Shown: positions 1 to 9,683, counted from the first letter of the stretch. The stretch is DNA of 64,000 nt from Streptomyces subrutilus (GCF_008704535.1 NZ_CP023701.1:3224001-3288000); one strand, 5' to 3'. Made by a program: numbers and translations. Notes: generated from the sequence alone by a model not told the origin.

Positions 1-542
1 TAGTGCCCGTAGTTGTTGGAGCAGCGCGTGACCACCACGTCCATGCCGTGGGTGCGGTGGTAGGCCAGGGCCAGCAGGTCGGAGGAGGCCTTCGACGCGG
101 AGTACGGGGAGTTCGGCACCAGCGGCCACTCCTCGGTCCAGGAGCCCTCGGCGATCGAGCCGTAGACCTCGTCGGTGGAGATGTGGACGAAGCGGCCGAC
201 CCCGTGCTTGCGGGCGGCGTCCAGGAGGACCTGGGTGCCCACGACGTTGGTCAGGACGAAGGGGCCCGCACCGGCGATGGAGCGGTCCACGTGCGACTCG
301 GCGGCGAAGTGGACGACCGCGTCGTGACCGGCCATCACCTGGTCGACGGCGGCCGGGTCGCAGATGTCGCCCTGGACGAAGGCGTATCCGGGGTGGTCGG
401 CGACCGGTGCGAGGTTGGCTTCGACGCCCGAGTAGGTCAGTTTGTCGAAGACCGTGATCCGCGCCGACGGGTCCGCACCGAGCTGCTGCCGGACGAATTC
501 TGAACCGATGAAGCCGGCGCCGCCGGTCACGAGGATGCGCAT
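1..542 (-). CDS. rfbB: dTDP-glucose 4,6-dehydratase, N-terminal part (cut by window start)
   Basis: NAD-dependent short-chain dehydrogenase-type enzyme converting dTDP-glucose to dTDP-4-keto-6-deoxyglucose, second step of dTDP-L-rhamnose (or other deoxysugar) synthesis. The protein begins MRILVTGGAGFIGSEFVRQ, the Rossmann GxxGxxG motif, and continues through HFAAESHVDRS, STDEVYG and the catalytic YSASK motif. About 180 residues are present; the C-terminal half lies outside the window. It is transcribed divergently from rfbA with an 81-bp gap, so both promoters must be in that gap. Family assignment is firm; the final sugar made is not decided by this gene alone. Confidence 0.95.
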   Translation of the reverse strand, partial: MRILVTGGAGFIGSEFVRQQLGADPSARITVFDKLTYSGVEANLAPVADHPGYAFVQGDICDPAAVDQVMAGHDAVVHFAAESHVDRSIAGAGPFVLTNVVGTQVLLDAARKHGVGRFVHISTDEVYGSIAEGSWTEEWPLVPNSPYSASKASSDLLALAYHRTHGMDVVVTRCSNNYGH

Positions 543-623
543 AATACGAAGAGTCTAGCCGCTAGCCGAACGTCACAGGCCCGTGGCTCCGTTGCCCCGC
601 ACGCTCTCGCATAGGGTTCTCCC

Positions 624-1499
624 ATGCGTGGAATCCTCTTGGCCGGTGGCACCGGATCGCGACTCTGGCCGCTGACCCGGGCAGTCTCGAAGCAGCTGCT
701 GCCCGTCTTCGACAAGCCGATGATCTACTATCCGCTCTCCACCCTGGTGATGGCGGGCATAACCGAAGTCCTGATCATCACCACACCGGACGACCGCGAC
801 CAGTTCGAGCGCCTGCTCGGCGACGGCTCCCAGTTCGGGCTGCGGCTGGAGTACGCCGTCCAGGAGCGCCCCGAGGGGATCGCCCAGGCCTTCGTCCTCG
901 GCGCCGACTTCATCGGCGACGACTCCGTCGCGCTCATCCTCGGCGACAACATCTTCCACGGCAGCGGCCTGGGCACCCGGCTCTCCGAGCACACCGGGTC
1001 CGCGGGCGGCCGCGTGTTCGCCTACCCGGTGGCCGACCCGACCGCGTACGGCGTGGTCGAGTTCGACGAGAAGGGCCAGGCCATCTCCATCGAGGAGAAG
1101 CCGGCCGCGCCCAAGTCCCGCTACGCCGTGCCCGGTCTGTACTTCTACGACAACCGCGTCGTCGAGATAGCCCGCGGGCTGAAGCCCAGCGCCCGCGGCG
1201 AGCTGGAGATCACCGCGGTCAACGACGCGTACCTCCAGGCCGGCGAGCTGAACGTCACCATCCTCGACCGCGGCACCGCCTGGCTGGACACCGGCACCTT
1301 CGTCTCGATGGTGCAGGCCTCGGAGTTCGTGCGCGTCATAGAGGAGCGCCAGGGCTTCAAGATCGGCTGCATCGAGGAGGCGTCCTGGCGGGCCGGCCTG
1401 ATCGACTCGGCCCAGCTGCGCGCGCTCGCCGAACCGCTGACGAAGAGCGGCTACGGCGACTACCTGCTGACCCTGCTGGACGAGGAGGAAGCCCGATGA
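624..1499 (+). CDS. rfbA: glucose-1-phosphate thymidylyltransferase
   Basis: Makes dTDP-glucose from glucose-1-phosphate and dTTP, first step of dTDP-rhamnose synthesis. The 291-residue protein opens with [18 protein letters not shown] (nucleotidyltransferase signature G-G-x-G-x-R-L) and contains [16 protein letters not shown], the metal-binding [10 protein letters not shown] segment and IEEKP, all typical of RmlA. Length is normal for the family. Its stop overlaps the rfbC start by 4 bases (ATGA), indicating translational coupling. RmlD is not visible and may lie beyond the left edge. Confidence 0.96.
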   Translation: MRGILLAGGTGSRLWPLTRAVSKQLLPVFDKPMIYYPLSTLVMAGITEVLIITTPDDRDQFERLLGDGSQFGLRLEYAVQERPEGIAQAFVLGADFIGDDSVALILGDNIFHGSGLGTRLSEHTGSAGGRVFAYPVADPTAYGVVEFDEKGQAISIEEKPAAPKSRYAVPGLYFYDNRVVEIARGLKPSARGELEITAVNDAYLQAGELNVTILDRGTAWLDTGTFVSMVQASEFVRVIEERQGFKIGCIEEASWRAGLIDSAQLRALAEPLTKSGYGDYLLTLLDEEEAR

Positions 1500-2095
1500 A
1501 GTTCCGCGAGCTGTCCATCGAGGGCGCGTTCGAGATCACCCCTCAGCTGCACGGCGACCCGCGCGGCCTGTTCACCGAGTGGTACCGCTTCGACCGGCTC
1601 GCCGAGGTCGTCGGACACCCGCTGAACCTCGCGCAGGGCAACCTGTCCGTCTCCGCCGCCGGCGTGGTCCGCGGCGTCCACTTCGCCGACGTGCCGCCCG
1701 GCCAGGCCAAGTACGTGACCTGCGTGCGCGGCGCCGTCCTCGACGTGATCGTCGACCTGCGCGTCGGCTCCCCCACCTTCGGCCGCTGGGAGGGCGTGCG
1801 CCTCGACGACGCCGACCGCCGTGCCGTCTACATCGCCGAGGGCCTGGGCCACGGCTTCTGCGCGCTGAGCGACGACGCCACGCTCTCCTACCTCTGCTCC
1901 GAGCCGTACAACCCGACCGGTGAGCACGCGGTGCACCCGCTCGACCCCGACCTGGCCATCGAGTGGCCGGCCGACGTGCCGCAGCTGTCCGCCCGCGACG
2001 AGGCCGCCCCGTCGCTGGCCGAGGCGATCGCCTCCGGCCTGCTGCCGGACTACGCCGCGTGCAAGGAGTTCACCGAGTCGCTCCGGACGGCCTGA
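1496..2095 (+). CDS. rfbC: dTDP-4-dehydrorhamnose 3,5-epimerase
   Basis: RmlC-type cupin epimerase acting on dTDP-4-keto-6-deoxyglucose in the dTDP-L-rhamnose pathway. The 199-residue protein has the expected N-terminus ([22 protein letters not shown] written in parts: IEGAFEI, then [11 protein letters not shown]), the active-site stretch [19 protein letters not shown] and the later [13 protein letters not shown]. The His of RGVH and the Tyr/His of the later stretch match the family's catalytic positions. It overlaps rfbA by 4 bases and is followed by a strong terminator. A related dTDP-sugar epimerase with another product is possible. Confidence 0.92.
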   Translation: MKFRELSIEGAFEITPQLHGDPRGLFTEWYRFDRLAEVVGHPLNLAQGNLSVSAAGVVRGVHFADVPPGQAKYVTCVRGAVLDVIVDLRVGSPTFGRWEGVRLDDADRRAVYIAEGLGHGFCALSDDATLSYLCSEPYNPTGEHAVHPLDPDLAIEWPADVPQLSARDEAAPSLAEAIASGLLPDYAACKEFTESLRTA

Positions 2096-2125
2096 CCCCG
2101 GCCCCCACGCGCTCCGCACGACACG

Positions 2126-2157
2126 AGGGCCGCACCCCGCAACGGGGGTGCGGCCCT
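2126..2157 (+). terminator. terminator after rfbC
   Basis: Perfect 13-bp stem AGGGCCGCACCCC paired with GGGGTGCGGCCCT around a 6-base loop, 30 bases past the rfbC stop. It lies in the convergent gap between rfbC and tuf. Confidence 0.85.
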
Positions 2158-2206
2158 CCGTCGTCGGCCAGCGCGCGGACCCGCCGCGGCCGGTCCCGCC
2201 CACGCC

Positions 2207-2250
2207 GAAGGGCCCCGTCCCACCGCCTGCGCGGTGGGCCGGGGCCCTTC
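2207..2250 (-). terminator. terminator after tuf
   Basis: Stem starting GAAGGGCCCCG and closing CGGGGCCCTTC with an inner CCCACCGC/GCGGTGGG pairing and a CTGC loop (about 20 bp). It sits 48 bases beyond the tuf stop and would work on either strand. Together with the preceding hairpin it insulates two convergent units. Confidence 0.85.
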
Positions 2251-2297
2251 AGTGCAACGTGGTGCCCGGTGACCGGGCTACCAGGTCAGAGCACGAA

Positions 2298-3491
<1,194 letters not shown>

Positions 3492-3639
3492 GGGGTCCTC
3501 CTGGAGAGTGGTTCTGTACGCCTTACTCATCGGCGCCAGGTGATCTTTGCTGGATAGCCGGTCCCTCCGGGGCAACGAAGGGTTACTCCTGTTGCCCCAG
3601 AGGCTCCGGTGACAAGCCTAAAGCGTGTACTCGGAAGAG

Positions 3640-5769
3640 TTACTCGCCCTTGGCCTTCGCGATGATCTCCTCAGCGACGTTCCGGGGAACCTCGGCGTAG
3701 GAGTCGAACTGCATCGAGTAGCTGGCGCGACCCGAGGTCTTGCTGCGGAGGTCTCCGACGTAGCCGAACATCTCCGAAAGGGGCACGAGGCCCTTCACGA
3801 GGCGTGCGCCGTGACGCTCCTCCATGGCCTGGATCTGGCCACGGCGGGAGTTGATGTCACCGATGACATCGCCCATGGACTCTTCGGGCGTGGTGACCTC
3901 GACGGACATCATCGGCTCGAGGAGCACGGGGGACGCCTTGCGCGCGGCCTCCTTGAAGGCCTGCGAACCGGCGATCTTGAAGGCGAGCTCCGAGGAGTCG
4001 ACCTCGTGGTAGCCACCGTCGAGAAGAATGACGCGGACGCCGGTCATCTCGTAGCCGGCCAGGATGCCGAACTGCATGGCTTCCTGCGCACCGGCGTCGA
4101 CCGAGGGGATGTACTCCCTCGGGATGCGGCCACCGGTGACCTTGTTCACGAACTCGTACGCCGGACCGTCGGCTTCGAGGATGGGCTCGATCGCGATCTG
4201 CACCTTGGCGAACTGACCGGTACCACCGGTCTGCTTCTTGTGGGTGTAGTCGTGACGCTCGACGGTCTTGCGGATCGTCTCGCGGTAGGCCACCTGCGGC
4301 TTGCCGACGTTGGCCTCGACCTTGAACTCGCGCTTCATACGGTCGACCAGCACCTCAAGGTGCAGCTCGCCCATACCGCCGAGGATGGTCTGGCCGGTCT
4401 CCTCGTCCGAGTGAACGTGGAAGGAGGGGTCCTCCTCCGCGAGACTCTGGATGGCGACACCCAGCTTCTCCTGGTCACCCTTGGACTTGGGCTCGATGGC
4501 GACCTGGATGACCGGAGCCGGGAAGTCCATGGACTCCAGGATCACGGGTGCCTTGTCGTCACACAGCGTCTCACCGGTGGTGGTCTGCTTCAGGCCCATG
4601 ACGGCGACGATGTCGCCGGCGCCCACCGCCGCGATCTCCTCACGCTTGTTCGCGTGCATGCGGTAGATCTTGCCGATGCGCTCCTTCTTGCCCTTGACGG
4701 AGTTCAGCACCGCGGTGCCGGCCTCCAGGCGGCCCGAGTAAACCCGGACGAAGGTGAGCTTGCCGAGGTGCGGGTCGCGCATGATCTTGAACGCGAGCGC
4801 CGCGAGGGGCTCGTCGTCCGAGGGCTTGCGCTTCACGACGACCTCGGCGTCACGGACGTCGTGACCCTCGATGGCCTCGATGTCCAGCGGCGACGGGAGG
4901 TAGCGGATGACGGCGTCGAGCAGGGGCTGAACGCCCTTGTTCTTGAACGCCGTGCCACAGAACACCGCGGTGATCGTGGCGCCGTTGCCCTTGCCCGAGC
5001 CGATGATGATCCGGCGGACGGCGGCGTGCAGCTGCTCGACGGAGGGCTCGGTGCCCTCCAGGAACAGCTCCATGACCTCGTCGTCGTTCTCGGCGACCTG
5101 CTCCACGAGCTTGGCGCGCCATTCCTCGGCGGCCTCGGTGTGCGTGGCCGGGATGTCGACGATGTCGTACATCTCGCCCTTGGTCGCCTCGGCGGACCAG
5201 ACGAACGCCTTCATGGTGACCAGGTCGACAACACCCTGGAAGTCGGCCTCGGCACCGATCGGCAGCTGCATGACGATCGGAACCGCACCGAGGCGGTCCT
5301 TGATCATCTCGACGCAGCGGTGGAACTCGGCGCCGGTGCGGTCCAGCTTGTTGACGAAGCAGATGCGGGGCACGCCGTAACGGTCGGCCTGGCGCCAGAC
5401 CGTCTCGGACTGCGGCTCCACACCGGCGACACCGTCGAAGACGGTGACGGCACCGTCGAGGACGCGGAGCGAACGCTCCACCTCGACGGTGAAGTCGACG
5501 TGACCCGGGGTGTCGATGATGTTGATCGTGTGGTCAACGTCGTCGAGGGGCCAGTGGCAGGTCGTCGCGGCAGACGTGATGGTGATACCACGCTCCTGCT
5601 CCTGCTCCATCCAGTCCATCGTGGCGGCGCCGTCGTGGACTTCACCGATCTTGTACGACACACCGGTGTAGAACAGGATGCGCTCGGTGGTGGTCGTCTT
5701 GCCCGCGTCGATGTGGGCCATGATCCCGATGTTGCGGACCTTGGCCAGGTCAAGCGAAGTGGTAGCCAT
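3640..5769 (-). CDS. fusA: elongation factor G
   Basis: Translocase GTPase of the ribosome elongation cycle. The 709-residue protein begins [19 protein letters not shown], then [15 protein letters not shown] (P-loop), DTPGHVDFT and NKLDRTGA (G motifs), followed by domains II to V ending in the [14 protein letters not shown] tail. Length is normal. It follows rpsG with a 39-base gap and precedes tuf in the standard str operon order. Confidence 0.98.
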   Translation of the reverse strand: MATTSLDLAKVRNIGIMAHIDAGKTTTTERILFYTGVSYKIGEVHDGAATMDWMEQEQERGITITSAATTCHWPLDDVDHTINIIDTPGHVDFTVEVERSLRVLDGAVTVFDGVAGVEPQSETVWRQADRYGVPRICFVNKLDRTGAEFHRCVEMIKDRLGAVPIVMQLPIGAEADFQGVVDLVTMKAFVWSAEATKGEMYDIVDIPATHTEAAEEWRAKLVEQVAENDDEVMELFLEGTEPSVEQLHAAVRRIIIGSGKGNGATITAVFCGTAFKNKGVQPLLDAVIRYLPSPLDIEAIEGHDVRDAEVVVKRKPSDDEPLAALAFKIMRDPHLGKLTFVRVYSGRLEAGTAVLNSVKGKKERIGKIYRMHANKREEIAAVGAGDIVAVMGLKQTTTGETLCDDKAPVILESMDFPAPVIQVAIEPKSKGDQEKLGVAIQSLAEEDPSFHVHSDEETGQTILGGMGELHLEVLVDRMKREFKVEANVGKPQVAYRETIRKTVERHDYTHKKQTGGTGQFAKVQIAIEPILEADGPAYEFVNKVTGGRIPREYIPSVDAGAQEAMQFGILAGYEMTGVRVILLDGGYHEVDSSELAFKIAGSQAFKEAARKASPVLLEPMMSVEVTTPEESMGDVIGDINSRRGQIQAMEERHGARLVKGLVPLSEMFGYVGDLRSKTSGRASYSMQFDSYAEVPRNVAEEIIAKAKGE

Positions 5770-5808
5770 AAGGCTTCGGTCTTCTCTCGGTCTCGATGTG
5801 GGGTGGGA

Positions 5809-6279
5809 CTACCAGCGGTAGTGCGCGAAGGCCTTGTTGGACTCGGCCATCTTGTGCGTGTCCTCACGCTTCTTGACGGCCGCACCGAGGCCGTTCGAGG
5901 CGTCGAGGAGCTCGTTCATGAGGCGCTCGGTCATGGTCTTCTCGCGGCGGGCGCGGGAGTAGCCCACGAGCCAGCGGAGGGCCAGGGTCGACTGGCGACC
6001 CGGCTTGACCTCGACGGGGACCTGGTAGGTCGCGCCACCGACACGGCGGGACTTGACCTCCAGCGACGGCTTGACGTTCTCCAGCGCGCGCTTCAGCGTG
6101 ATGACCGGGTCGTTGCCGGTCTTCTCGCGGAGGCCTTCCATGGCGCCGTAGACGATGCGCTCGGCGGTGGAGCGCTTGCCGTTCAGGAGGATCTTGTTGA
6201 TGAGCGACGTCACCAGAGGAGATGCGTAGACCGGGTCGATGATGACCGGGCGCTTCGGGGCGGGGCCCTTACGAGGCAT
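5809..6279 (-). CDS. rpsG: 30S ribosomal protein S7
   Basis: Primary 16S rRNA 3'-domain binder of the small subunit. The 156-residue protein begins [18 protein letters not shown] and contains [18 protein letters not shown] and the basic [20 protein letters not shown] region; the end FAHYRW is typical. Its ATG comes 2 bases after the rpsL stop (TAA at 6284-6282), so translation is probably coupled. Confidence 0.98.
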   Translation of the reverse strand: MPRKGPAPKRPVIIDPVYASPLVTSLINKILLNGKRSTAERIVYGAMEGLREKTGNDPVITLKRALENVKPSLEVKSRRVGGATYQVPVEVKPGRQSTLALRWLVGYSRARREKTMTERLMNELLDASNGLGAAVKKREDTHKMAESNKAFAHYRW

Positions 6280-6281
6280 TC

Positions 6282-6653
6282 TTACTTCTCCTTCTTGGCG
6301 CCGTAGCGGCTGCGGGCCTGCTTGCGGTTCTTGACAGCCTGGGTGTCAAGCGCACCGCGGATGATCTTGTAGCGAACACCCGGCAGGTCCTTCACACGGC
6401 CACCACGCACGAGCACGATCGAGTGCTCCTGCAGGTTGTGTCCCTCACCCGGAATGTAGGCCGTGACCTCGATGCCGGAGGTCAGACGCACACGCGCGAC
6501 CTTACGCAGCGCCGAGTTCGGCTTCTTCGGGGTGGTCGTGAACACACGCGTGCAGACGCCACGACGCTGGGGCGAAGCCTCAAGCGCGGGGGTCTTTGTC
6601 TTCTCGACCTTGTCCTGCCGGCCCTTCCGGACCAGCTGCTGGATCGTAGGCAC
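6282..6653 (-). CDS. rpsL: 30S ribosomal protein S12
   Basis: Decoding-centre ribosomal protein. The start chosen is GTG at 6653 ([12 protein letters not shown]), giving 123 residues; a GGAGAA ribosome-binding site lies just before it. The two streptomycin-related segments read [13 protein letters not shown] and [13 protein letters not shown], so the Lys residues altered in streptomycin-resistant mutants (K43, K88 in E. coli count) are wild type. First gene of the str operon, transcribed from the promoter at 6846-6874. Confidence 0.97.
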   Translation of the reverse strand: MPTIQQLVRKGRQDKVEKTKTPALEASPQRRGVCTRVFTTTPKKPNSALRKVARVRLTSGIEVTAYIPGEGHNLQEHSIVLVRGGRVKDLPGVRYKIIRGALDTQAVKNRKQARSRYGAKKEK

Positions 6654-6845
6654 TACTTCTCCGGTTTCTGTGTGCCGTGTAGTGAAGCTAACCTGGAACA
6701 TTTGCCGACCCACGCGGTCGGGTGTGTCGGATCCGGCGGACCTCCGCGCAAGCACGGAAACGCATGGATCGCGGTGGCCGATCCGACCCACATGCGGTTG
6801 ATGGACACGCACGGGAGCCGAGGCACACCCCAGGCACAAGGTCAG

Positions 6846-6874
6846 AGCGTACCTACCTCACAGAGGTAGGTCAA
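6846..6874 (-). promoter_or_regulatory. rpsL (str operon) promoter with internal inverted repeat
   Basis: On the minus strand a -35 TTGACC and a -10 TACGCT are separated by exactly 17 bases, a good principal-sigma (HrdB-type) promoter. Predicted transcription start is near 6838, leaving a leader of about 185 bases before the rpsL GTG. A perfect 9-bp inverted repeat ACCTACCTC/GAGGTAGGT with a 3-base centre fills the spacer (6851-6871). Promoter call is by motif only. Confidence 0.75.
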
Positions 6875-7048
6875 AACAAATGCCCAGCACGAAAACACAC
6901 CGGGCGCAAGCGGAGCACCCGCCGCGTCCGGGGGCCGGTCGGTACGCGCGGCGCGCCGGGCGGGGCCGGGCGGGGGGCCGCTGCCGGGCGGGTGCGGCGC
7001 CCGGACGCGGCCGGCGGCACGGGGCCGCCGACGGCCGGGCGGGCCGGC

Positions 7049-7160
7049 CCCGAGGCGGTCCGAGGTCGGTCCCGGGTCAGTCCCGGGTCAGTCGCGGGTC
7101 GGTCCCGAGGCGGTCCGAGGTCGGTGCCGGGTCGGTCCGGGGTCAGTCCCGGGCCCGGCG
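7049..7160. repeat. short imperfect tandem repeats beside the XRE gene
   Basis: About ten 10-12-base units of the type GGGTCAGTCCC / GGGTCGGTCCC / GAGGTCGGT follow one another. A 22-bp unit starting CCCGAGGCGGTCC is exact at 7049-7070 and 7104-7125. The array runs across the stop codon of the XRE gene (7143) into the gap toward rpsL. The rest of the 6875-7142 gap is GC-rich sequence with no gene I can support. Confidence 0.7.
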
Positions 7161-7622
7161 GCGGCCTTCCGCGGCGGCCGGGGCGTCGGCGGGCGTCTCG
7201 ACGGGGGCGTCGCCCCCGGCGGCCGCCGCGTCCGGCTCCAGGAACTGGCTGACGACCTTGACGAACACCTCGCGACGGCCCTCGGGGACGCCGAGCCAAC
7301 GGGCGAAGTCCTCGATGGTCGGGGGCCTGCCCCCGGGTGGCGCCCCCTGCGAGGCGAACGGGAGCTCCTCGGGGCTGACCCGGCCGGACCGGATCAGCAT
7401 GTCGCGCACCGATACGCCCAGCAGCGGGGCGATCCGCCGCATGGTCTCCAGGTCGGGCATGCTCTGCCGCTGGAGCAGTCGCGTGACGGCGGCCCGGTGG
7501 ACTCCGGCCTCGTCGGCGATCCTCGACTTGCCACCGCCCCGCGGGGTGTCGATGTCGTAGCCGCGCTCCCGCATGAGGCCTTCGACCCAGGCCGCGAACG
7601 CGTCCAATTCGAGAGTGCTCAT
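7143..7622 (-). CDS. XRE-family helix-turn-helix regulator
   Basis: A 159-residue protein with a Cro/C1-type DNA-binding domain at about residues 29-80 (SRIADEAGVHRAAVTRLLQR, then MPDLETMRRIAPLLGVS). A second conserved stretch TIEDFARWLGVPEGRREVFV is followed by an Ala/Pro-rich tail. It is divergent from the WhiB-like gene, with 186 bases between the starts that hold a TATAAT box for this gene and a 29-bp operator-like sequence for the other direction. The layout is that of a phage-type repressor controlling the adjacent cluster. That role is inferred; no target is proved. Confidence 0.8.
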   Translation of the reverse strand: MSTLELDAFAAWVEGLMRERGYDIDTPRGGGKSRIADEAGVHRAAVTRLLQRQSMPDLETMRRIAPLLGVSVRDMLIRSGRVSPEELPFASQGAPPGGRPPTIEDFARWLGVPEGRREVFVKVVSQFLEPDAAAAGGDAPVETPADAPAAAEGRRRARD

Positions 7623-7687
7623 GTGCCGCTCCTCAAGTCCGCAGTCCGCTCCATGAGATCACAGCCTAGCGTGCTTGCGCGCACAGA

Positions 7688-7693
7688 ATTATA
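7688..7693 (-). promoter_or_regulatory. -10 box (TATAAT) for the XRE gene
   Basis: A perfect TATAAT on the minus strand, 66 bases upstream of the XRE ATG; perfect -10 boxes are rare in such GC-rich DNA. No convincing -35 hexamer lies at 16-18 bases. Just downstream on the minus strand (7671-7684) is GTGCTTGCGCGCAC, which shares TTGCGCGC with the 29-bp repeat and could be an autoregulatory half-site. Confidence 0.55.
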
Positions 7694-7735
7694 CCCTCCA
7701 CCAATTCGCCACACCCTACGGTAAAGGGTTCTTGA

Positions 7736-7764
7736 TTGCGCGCTCGCACGCAACGTGTCACAGT
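7736..7764 (+). promoter_or_regulatory. 29-bp operator/promoter sequence, copy 1 (upstream of WhiB-like gene)
   Basis: Identical over 29 bases to 9561-9589. It starts with the near-palindrome TTGCGCGCTCGCACGCAA (7 of 9 pairs) and continues CGTGTCACAGT, which includes GTG-T-CAC. It can also be read as a -35 TTGCGC, 17-base spacer and weak -10 CACAGT. It ends 44 bases before the WhiB-like ATG. Two exact copies placed before two units of one cluster point to a shared control sequence. Confidence 0.75.
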
Positions 7765-7808
7765 GATCGCGCCGTGAGCCACGGCAGTCCCACCGTCGCG
7801 GAGTCGCC

Positions 7809-8228
7809 ATGCCCCTCGCCCTGTCCCGCCCCCCGTCCCCCGCTCCCCCGGCCCGTTCCTGCCCCCCGGCGCCGCCGGCCCCGCCCGTGCGGACGGCCCG
7901 CCCCCCGCTCCACGCCGCCCGTCCCGCCACCGCGCCGACACCGGGTCCGGTCCCGGCCCGGCCCGCCGCGGTCGGGGCGGCCGCGGTGGACGGGTACTGG
8001 CAGGCCGCCGCCGCGTGCGCCGGGCTGCCGCCGGCGGTCGTCTTCGCCCGGAAGCCCAAGGACGCCGCCCCCGCGCTGCGGGCCTGCGCCGTCTGCCCCG
8101 TCCGGCGGCAGTGCGTATCGGCCGTGGCCCCGGCCGAGAGCCTGTTCGACGGCGTCTGCGGCGGCCGGCTGTGGCGCAACGGCCGGCCCGCCGCCGTCCC
8201 CTCGTCCTCCGGGAGCCCCCGTGACTGA
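7809..8228 (+). CDS. WhiB-like regulator with a degenerate GVWGG motif
   Basis: A 139-residue protein: Pro/Ala-rich residues 1-60, then a Wbl domain. The four Fe-S ligands are at C70, C93, C96 and C102 (C-x22-C-x2-C-x5-C). The usual G-[VI]-W-G-G turn reads GVCGG (116-120 region), so its Trp is replaced by Cys; a basic tail RLWRNGRP follows. Wbl proteins are actinobacterial 4Fe-4S proteins that often bind the principal sigma factor and also occur in actinophages. The start has GGAG at good spacing. It overlaps the next gene by 8 bases and heads a three-gene regulatory unit. Confidence 0.85.
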   Translation: MPLALSRPPSPAPPARSCPPAPPAPPVRTARPPLHAARPATAPTPGPVPARPAAVGAAAVDGYWQAAAACAGLPPAVVFARKPKDAAPALRACAVCPVRRQCVSAVAPAESLFDGVCGGRLWRNGRPAAVPSSSGSPRD

Positions 8229-8940
8229 TCAGACCGCCACCACCACGACCGACAGCGCCCTCTGGATCGGCTCGCTGATCCGCCACTTCCCCGAACTGTG
8301 CGAGGAGTTGGCTCCCGGTCGCGCCGCTCCGTTCAGCTCCGCGGTCCCCGCGCGGCGCTCCCCGCGCGACGACGCCCTCGTACGGGAGGAGCGGCGCGAG
8401 GCCCTGCTGCTCCAGCAGGACCACGGCCTGACGGCGCCCGGGCGCAGCGCCGCGCCGCTGCGGCTGCACGTCTCCGACGCCATCCGCGACATCACCGACG
8501 GCGTGGTCGAGCTGGAGGAGGCCGTCCGCGCCCGGCTCGGCCTCCCGCGCCCCCGGCGCGCACTGGTGCCGGAGCGGCTGCGCCGCCTCGCGGCCCTGCT
8601 CGACGAGGTCGCGGCGCACCCCGTCCTGGCCCGGCACGTACGGGACGAGACGCGCCGCATGGCCCGTCGCTGCGCCCGCGCGCTCGGCGACACCGAGCAG
8701 GTGGTGCGGGTGTCGGGGCGGTGCCCGTGGTGCGATTCGGTCTCGCTGCGGGCGTTCCCGGACCGCCGGGCCGTGCTGTGCGTGAACCCGGCCTGCCGGT
8801 GCACCGACGGCGGGTGCGGCTGCCACGACGACCCGGCCTACCGCCACCTGTGGCCCGAGGCCGAGTGGGGCGGCCTGGTCGCGGCGGCGGGCTGCCGTCC
8901 CGAGGAAATCGACTCCGCGATGGAAGGCATCCCGCAGTGA
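8221..8940 (+). CDS. Cys-rich protein of unknown function, regulatory unit of the tail cluster
   Basis: A 239-residue protein from GTG 8221, overlapping the WhiB-like stop. Residues 1-160 are mainly helical and charged. The C-terminal part has a metal-binding look: C168-x2-C171, C187, C192, C194, C199, C201 (CPWC, CVNPAC, CRCTDGGCGC). I do not recognise a named family; similar Cys-rich proteins accompany Wbl and HTH genes in actinobacterial phage-like regions. Translational coupling on both sides suggests a joint regulatory role. The frame is open upstream to 7675, but that extension overlaps the Wbl gene and has no ribosome-binding site I can see. Confidence 0.7.
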   Translation: MTDQTATTTTDSALWIGSLIRHFPELCEELAPGRAAPFSSAVPARRSPRDDALVREERREALLLQQDHGLTAPGRSAAPLRLHVSDAIRDITDGVVELEEAVRARLGLPRPRRALVPERLRRLAALLDEVAAHPVLARHVRDETRRMARRCARALGDTEQVVRVSGRCPWCDSVSLRAFPDRRAVLCVNPACRCTDGGCGCHDDPAYRHLWPEAEWGGLVAAAGCRPEEIDSAMEGIPQ

Positions 8941-9206
8941 CCCCTCCCGCTCCCCTCCCGCTGTCCCTCGCCCTGCCCGTCCTGGTCCCCGGACCGCTGG
9001 CCGCACACGAGGCGGGGGTGGCTCCGGCCACCATCCGCAAGTGGGTCCAGCTGGGCCGGCTGACCGCGGCCGGCAGGGCCGGCCGGGCCCAGCTGTTCCG
9101 GCTGGAGGACGTCTTCGCGGCGGAGCGCGCCGCCAGCCGCCGCGCACACCGCCCGACACCGGGGCCGGAGCCCGCACCGGTACGGCACGCGGACACCGCA
9201 CCGTAG
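8937..9206 (+). CDS. small excisionase/MerR-type helix-turn-helix protein
   Basis: An 89-residue protein from GTG 8937, overlapping the previous stop (GTGA). Residues 23-60 (AHEAGVAPATIRKWVQLGRL, then RLEDVFAAE) form a winged-helix HTH_17-type domain. The N-terminus is hydrophobic and Pro/Leu-rich. In phages such proteins act as excisionases or regulators; no integrase is present here, so a regulatory role is more likely. It is the last gene of the unit, followed by a gap with a terminator. Confidence 0.7.
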   Translation: MTPPAPLPLSLALPVLVPGPLAAHEAGVAPATIRKWVQLGRLTAAGRAGRAQLFRLEDVFAAERAASRRAHRPTPGPEPAPVRHADTAP

Positions 9207-9328
9207 GACGTACGGATGCACGTGATGCACGGGGCGAGCGGGATGTACGGGGCGAGCGGGCGCCGGGTTCGGGGGCCCCGGACCCGGCTCCGGGACGGGC
9301 CCCGCCCCCCCTTCCCCCGCCCCTCCCC

Positions 9329-9361
9329 GATGCCCGGCCTCCCTCCCGGAGGCCGGGCATC
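9329..9361 (+). terminator. terminator of the regulatory unit
   Basis: Perfect 14-bp stem GATGCCCGGCCTCC / GGAGGCCGGGCATC with a 5-base loop, 122 bases past the HTH gene. It separates the regulatory unit from the structural unit. The rest of 9207-9560 shows no gene. Confidence 0.75.
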
Positions 9362-9560
9362 CGCCGTTTCCGGGGCCGGGCCGCAGCGGGCCCGGGGCGC
9401 GGCCCGACCCCGGAGCCTGCACGGCCCAGCCGGCCCGGCCCCTGCCCGCGCCCGTTCCGCGCACGGCCCCGCCGCGGACCGGGGCCGGAGGCCGGGGGCA
9501 GCCGGTTCGGAGGTCGTTCCCGGCCCGTTCCGCCCGGATGCCGGCCGACCGTCGAATTAG

Positions 9561-9589
9561 TTGCGCGCTCGCACGCAACGTGTCACAGT
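9561..9589 (+). promoter_or_regulatory. 29-bp operator/promoter sequence, copy 2 (upstream of tail structural genes)
   Basis: Exact copy of 7736-7764. It lies 200 bases after the regulatory-unit terminator and 128 bases before the first structural gene, where a promoter for the tail operon is expected. Sequence outside the 29 bases differs between copies, so the match is not simply a larger recent duplication. Confidence 0.75.
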
Positions 9590-9646
9590 TGGTGCAGCGG
9601 CGGAGCTGCGCCCGCAGGACGGGCGGCGGCCCCGCCGCTTCCGTGT

Positions 9647-9683
9647 CGGGCGGCGCCCCTCTCCCCCCTTCGGGCGCCGCCCG
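9647..9683 (+). other. leader hairpin before the tail operon
   Basis: Perfect 12-bp stem CGGGCGGCGCCC / GGGCGCCGCCCG with a 13-base loop between the second operator and the first tail gene. No U-tract follows, so it is more likely an RNA-stabilising or attenuating structure than a simple terminator. Confidence 0.5.

Noticed and set aside
3625..6306. Very long open frame antisense to fusA/rpsG (893 codons)
   Set aside because: A product of GC-rich third positions of the minus-strand genes; protein is low complexity and has no family pattern. The same holds for the long plus-strand frames over rpoC and rpoB (28702-32478, 32324-36013).
6282..6653. Streptomycin-resistance changes in rpsL
   Set aside because: Both Lys positions in [10 protein letters not shown] and [10 protein letters not shown] are wild type.
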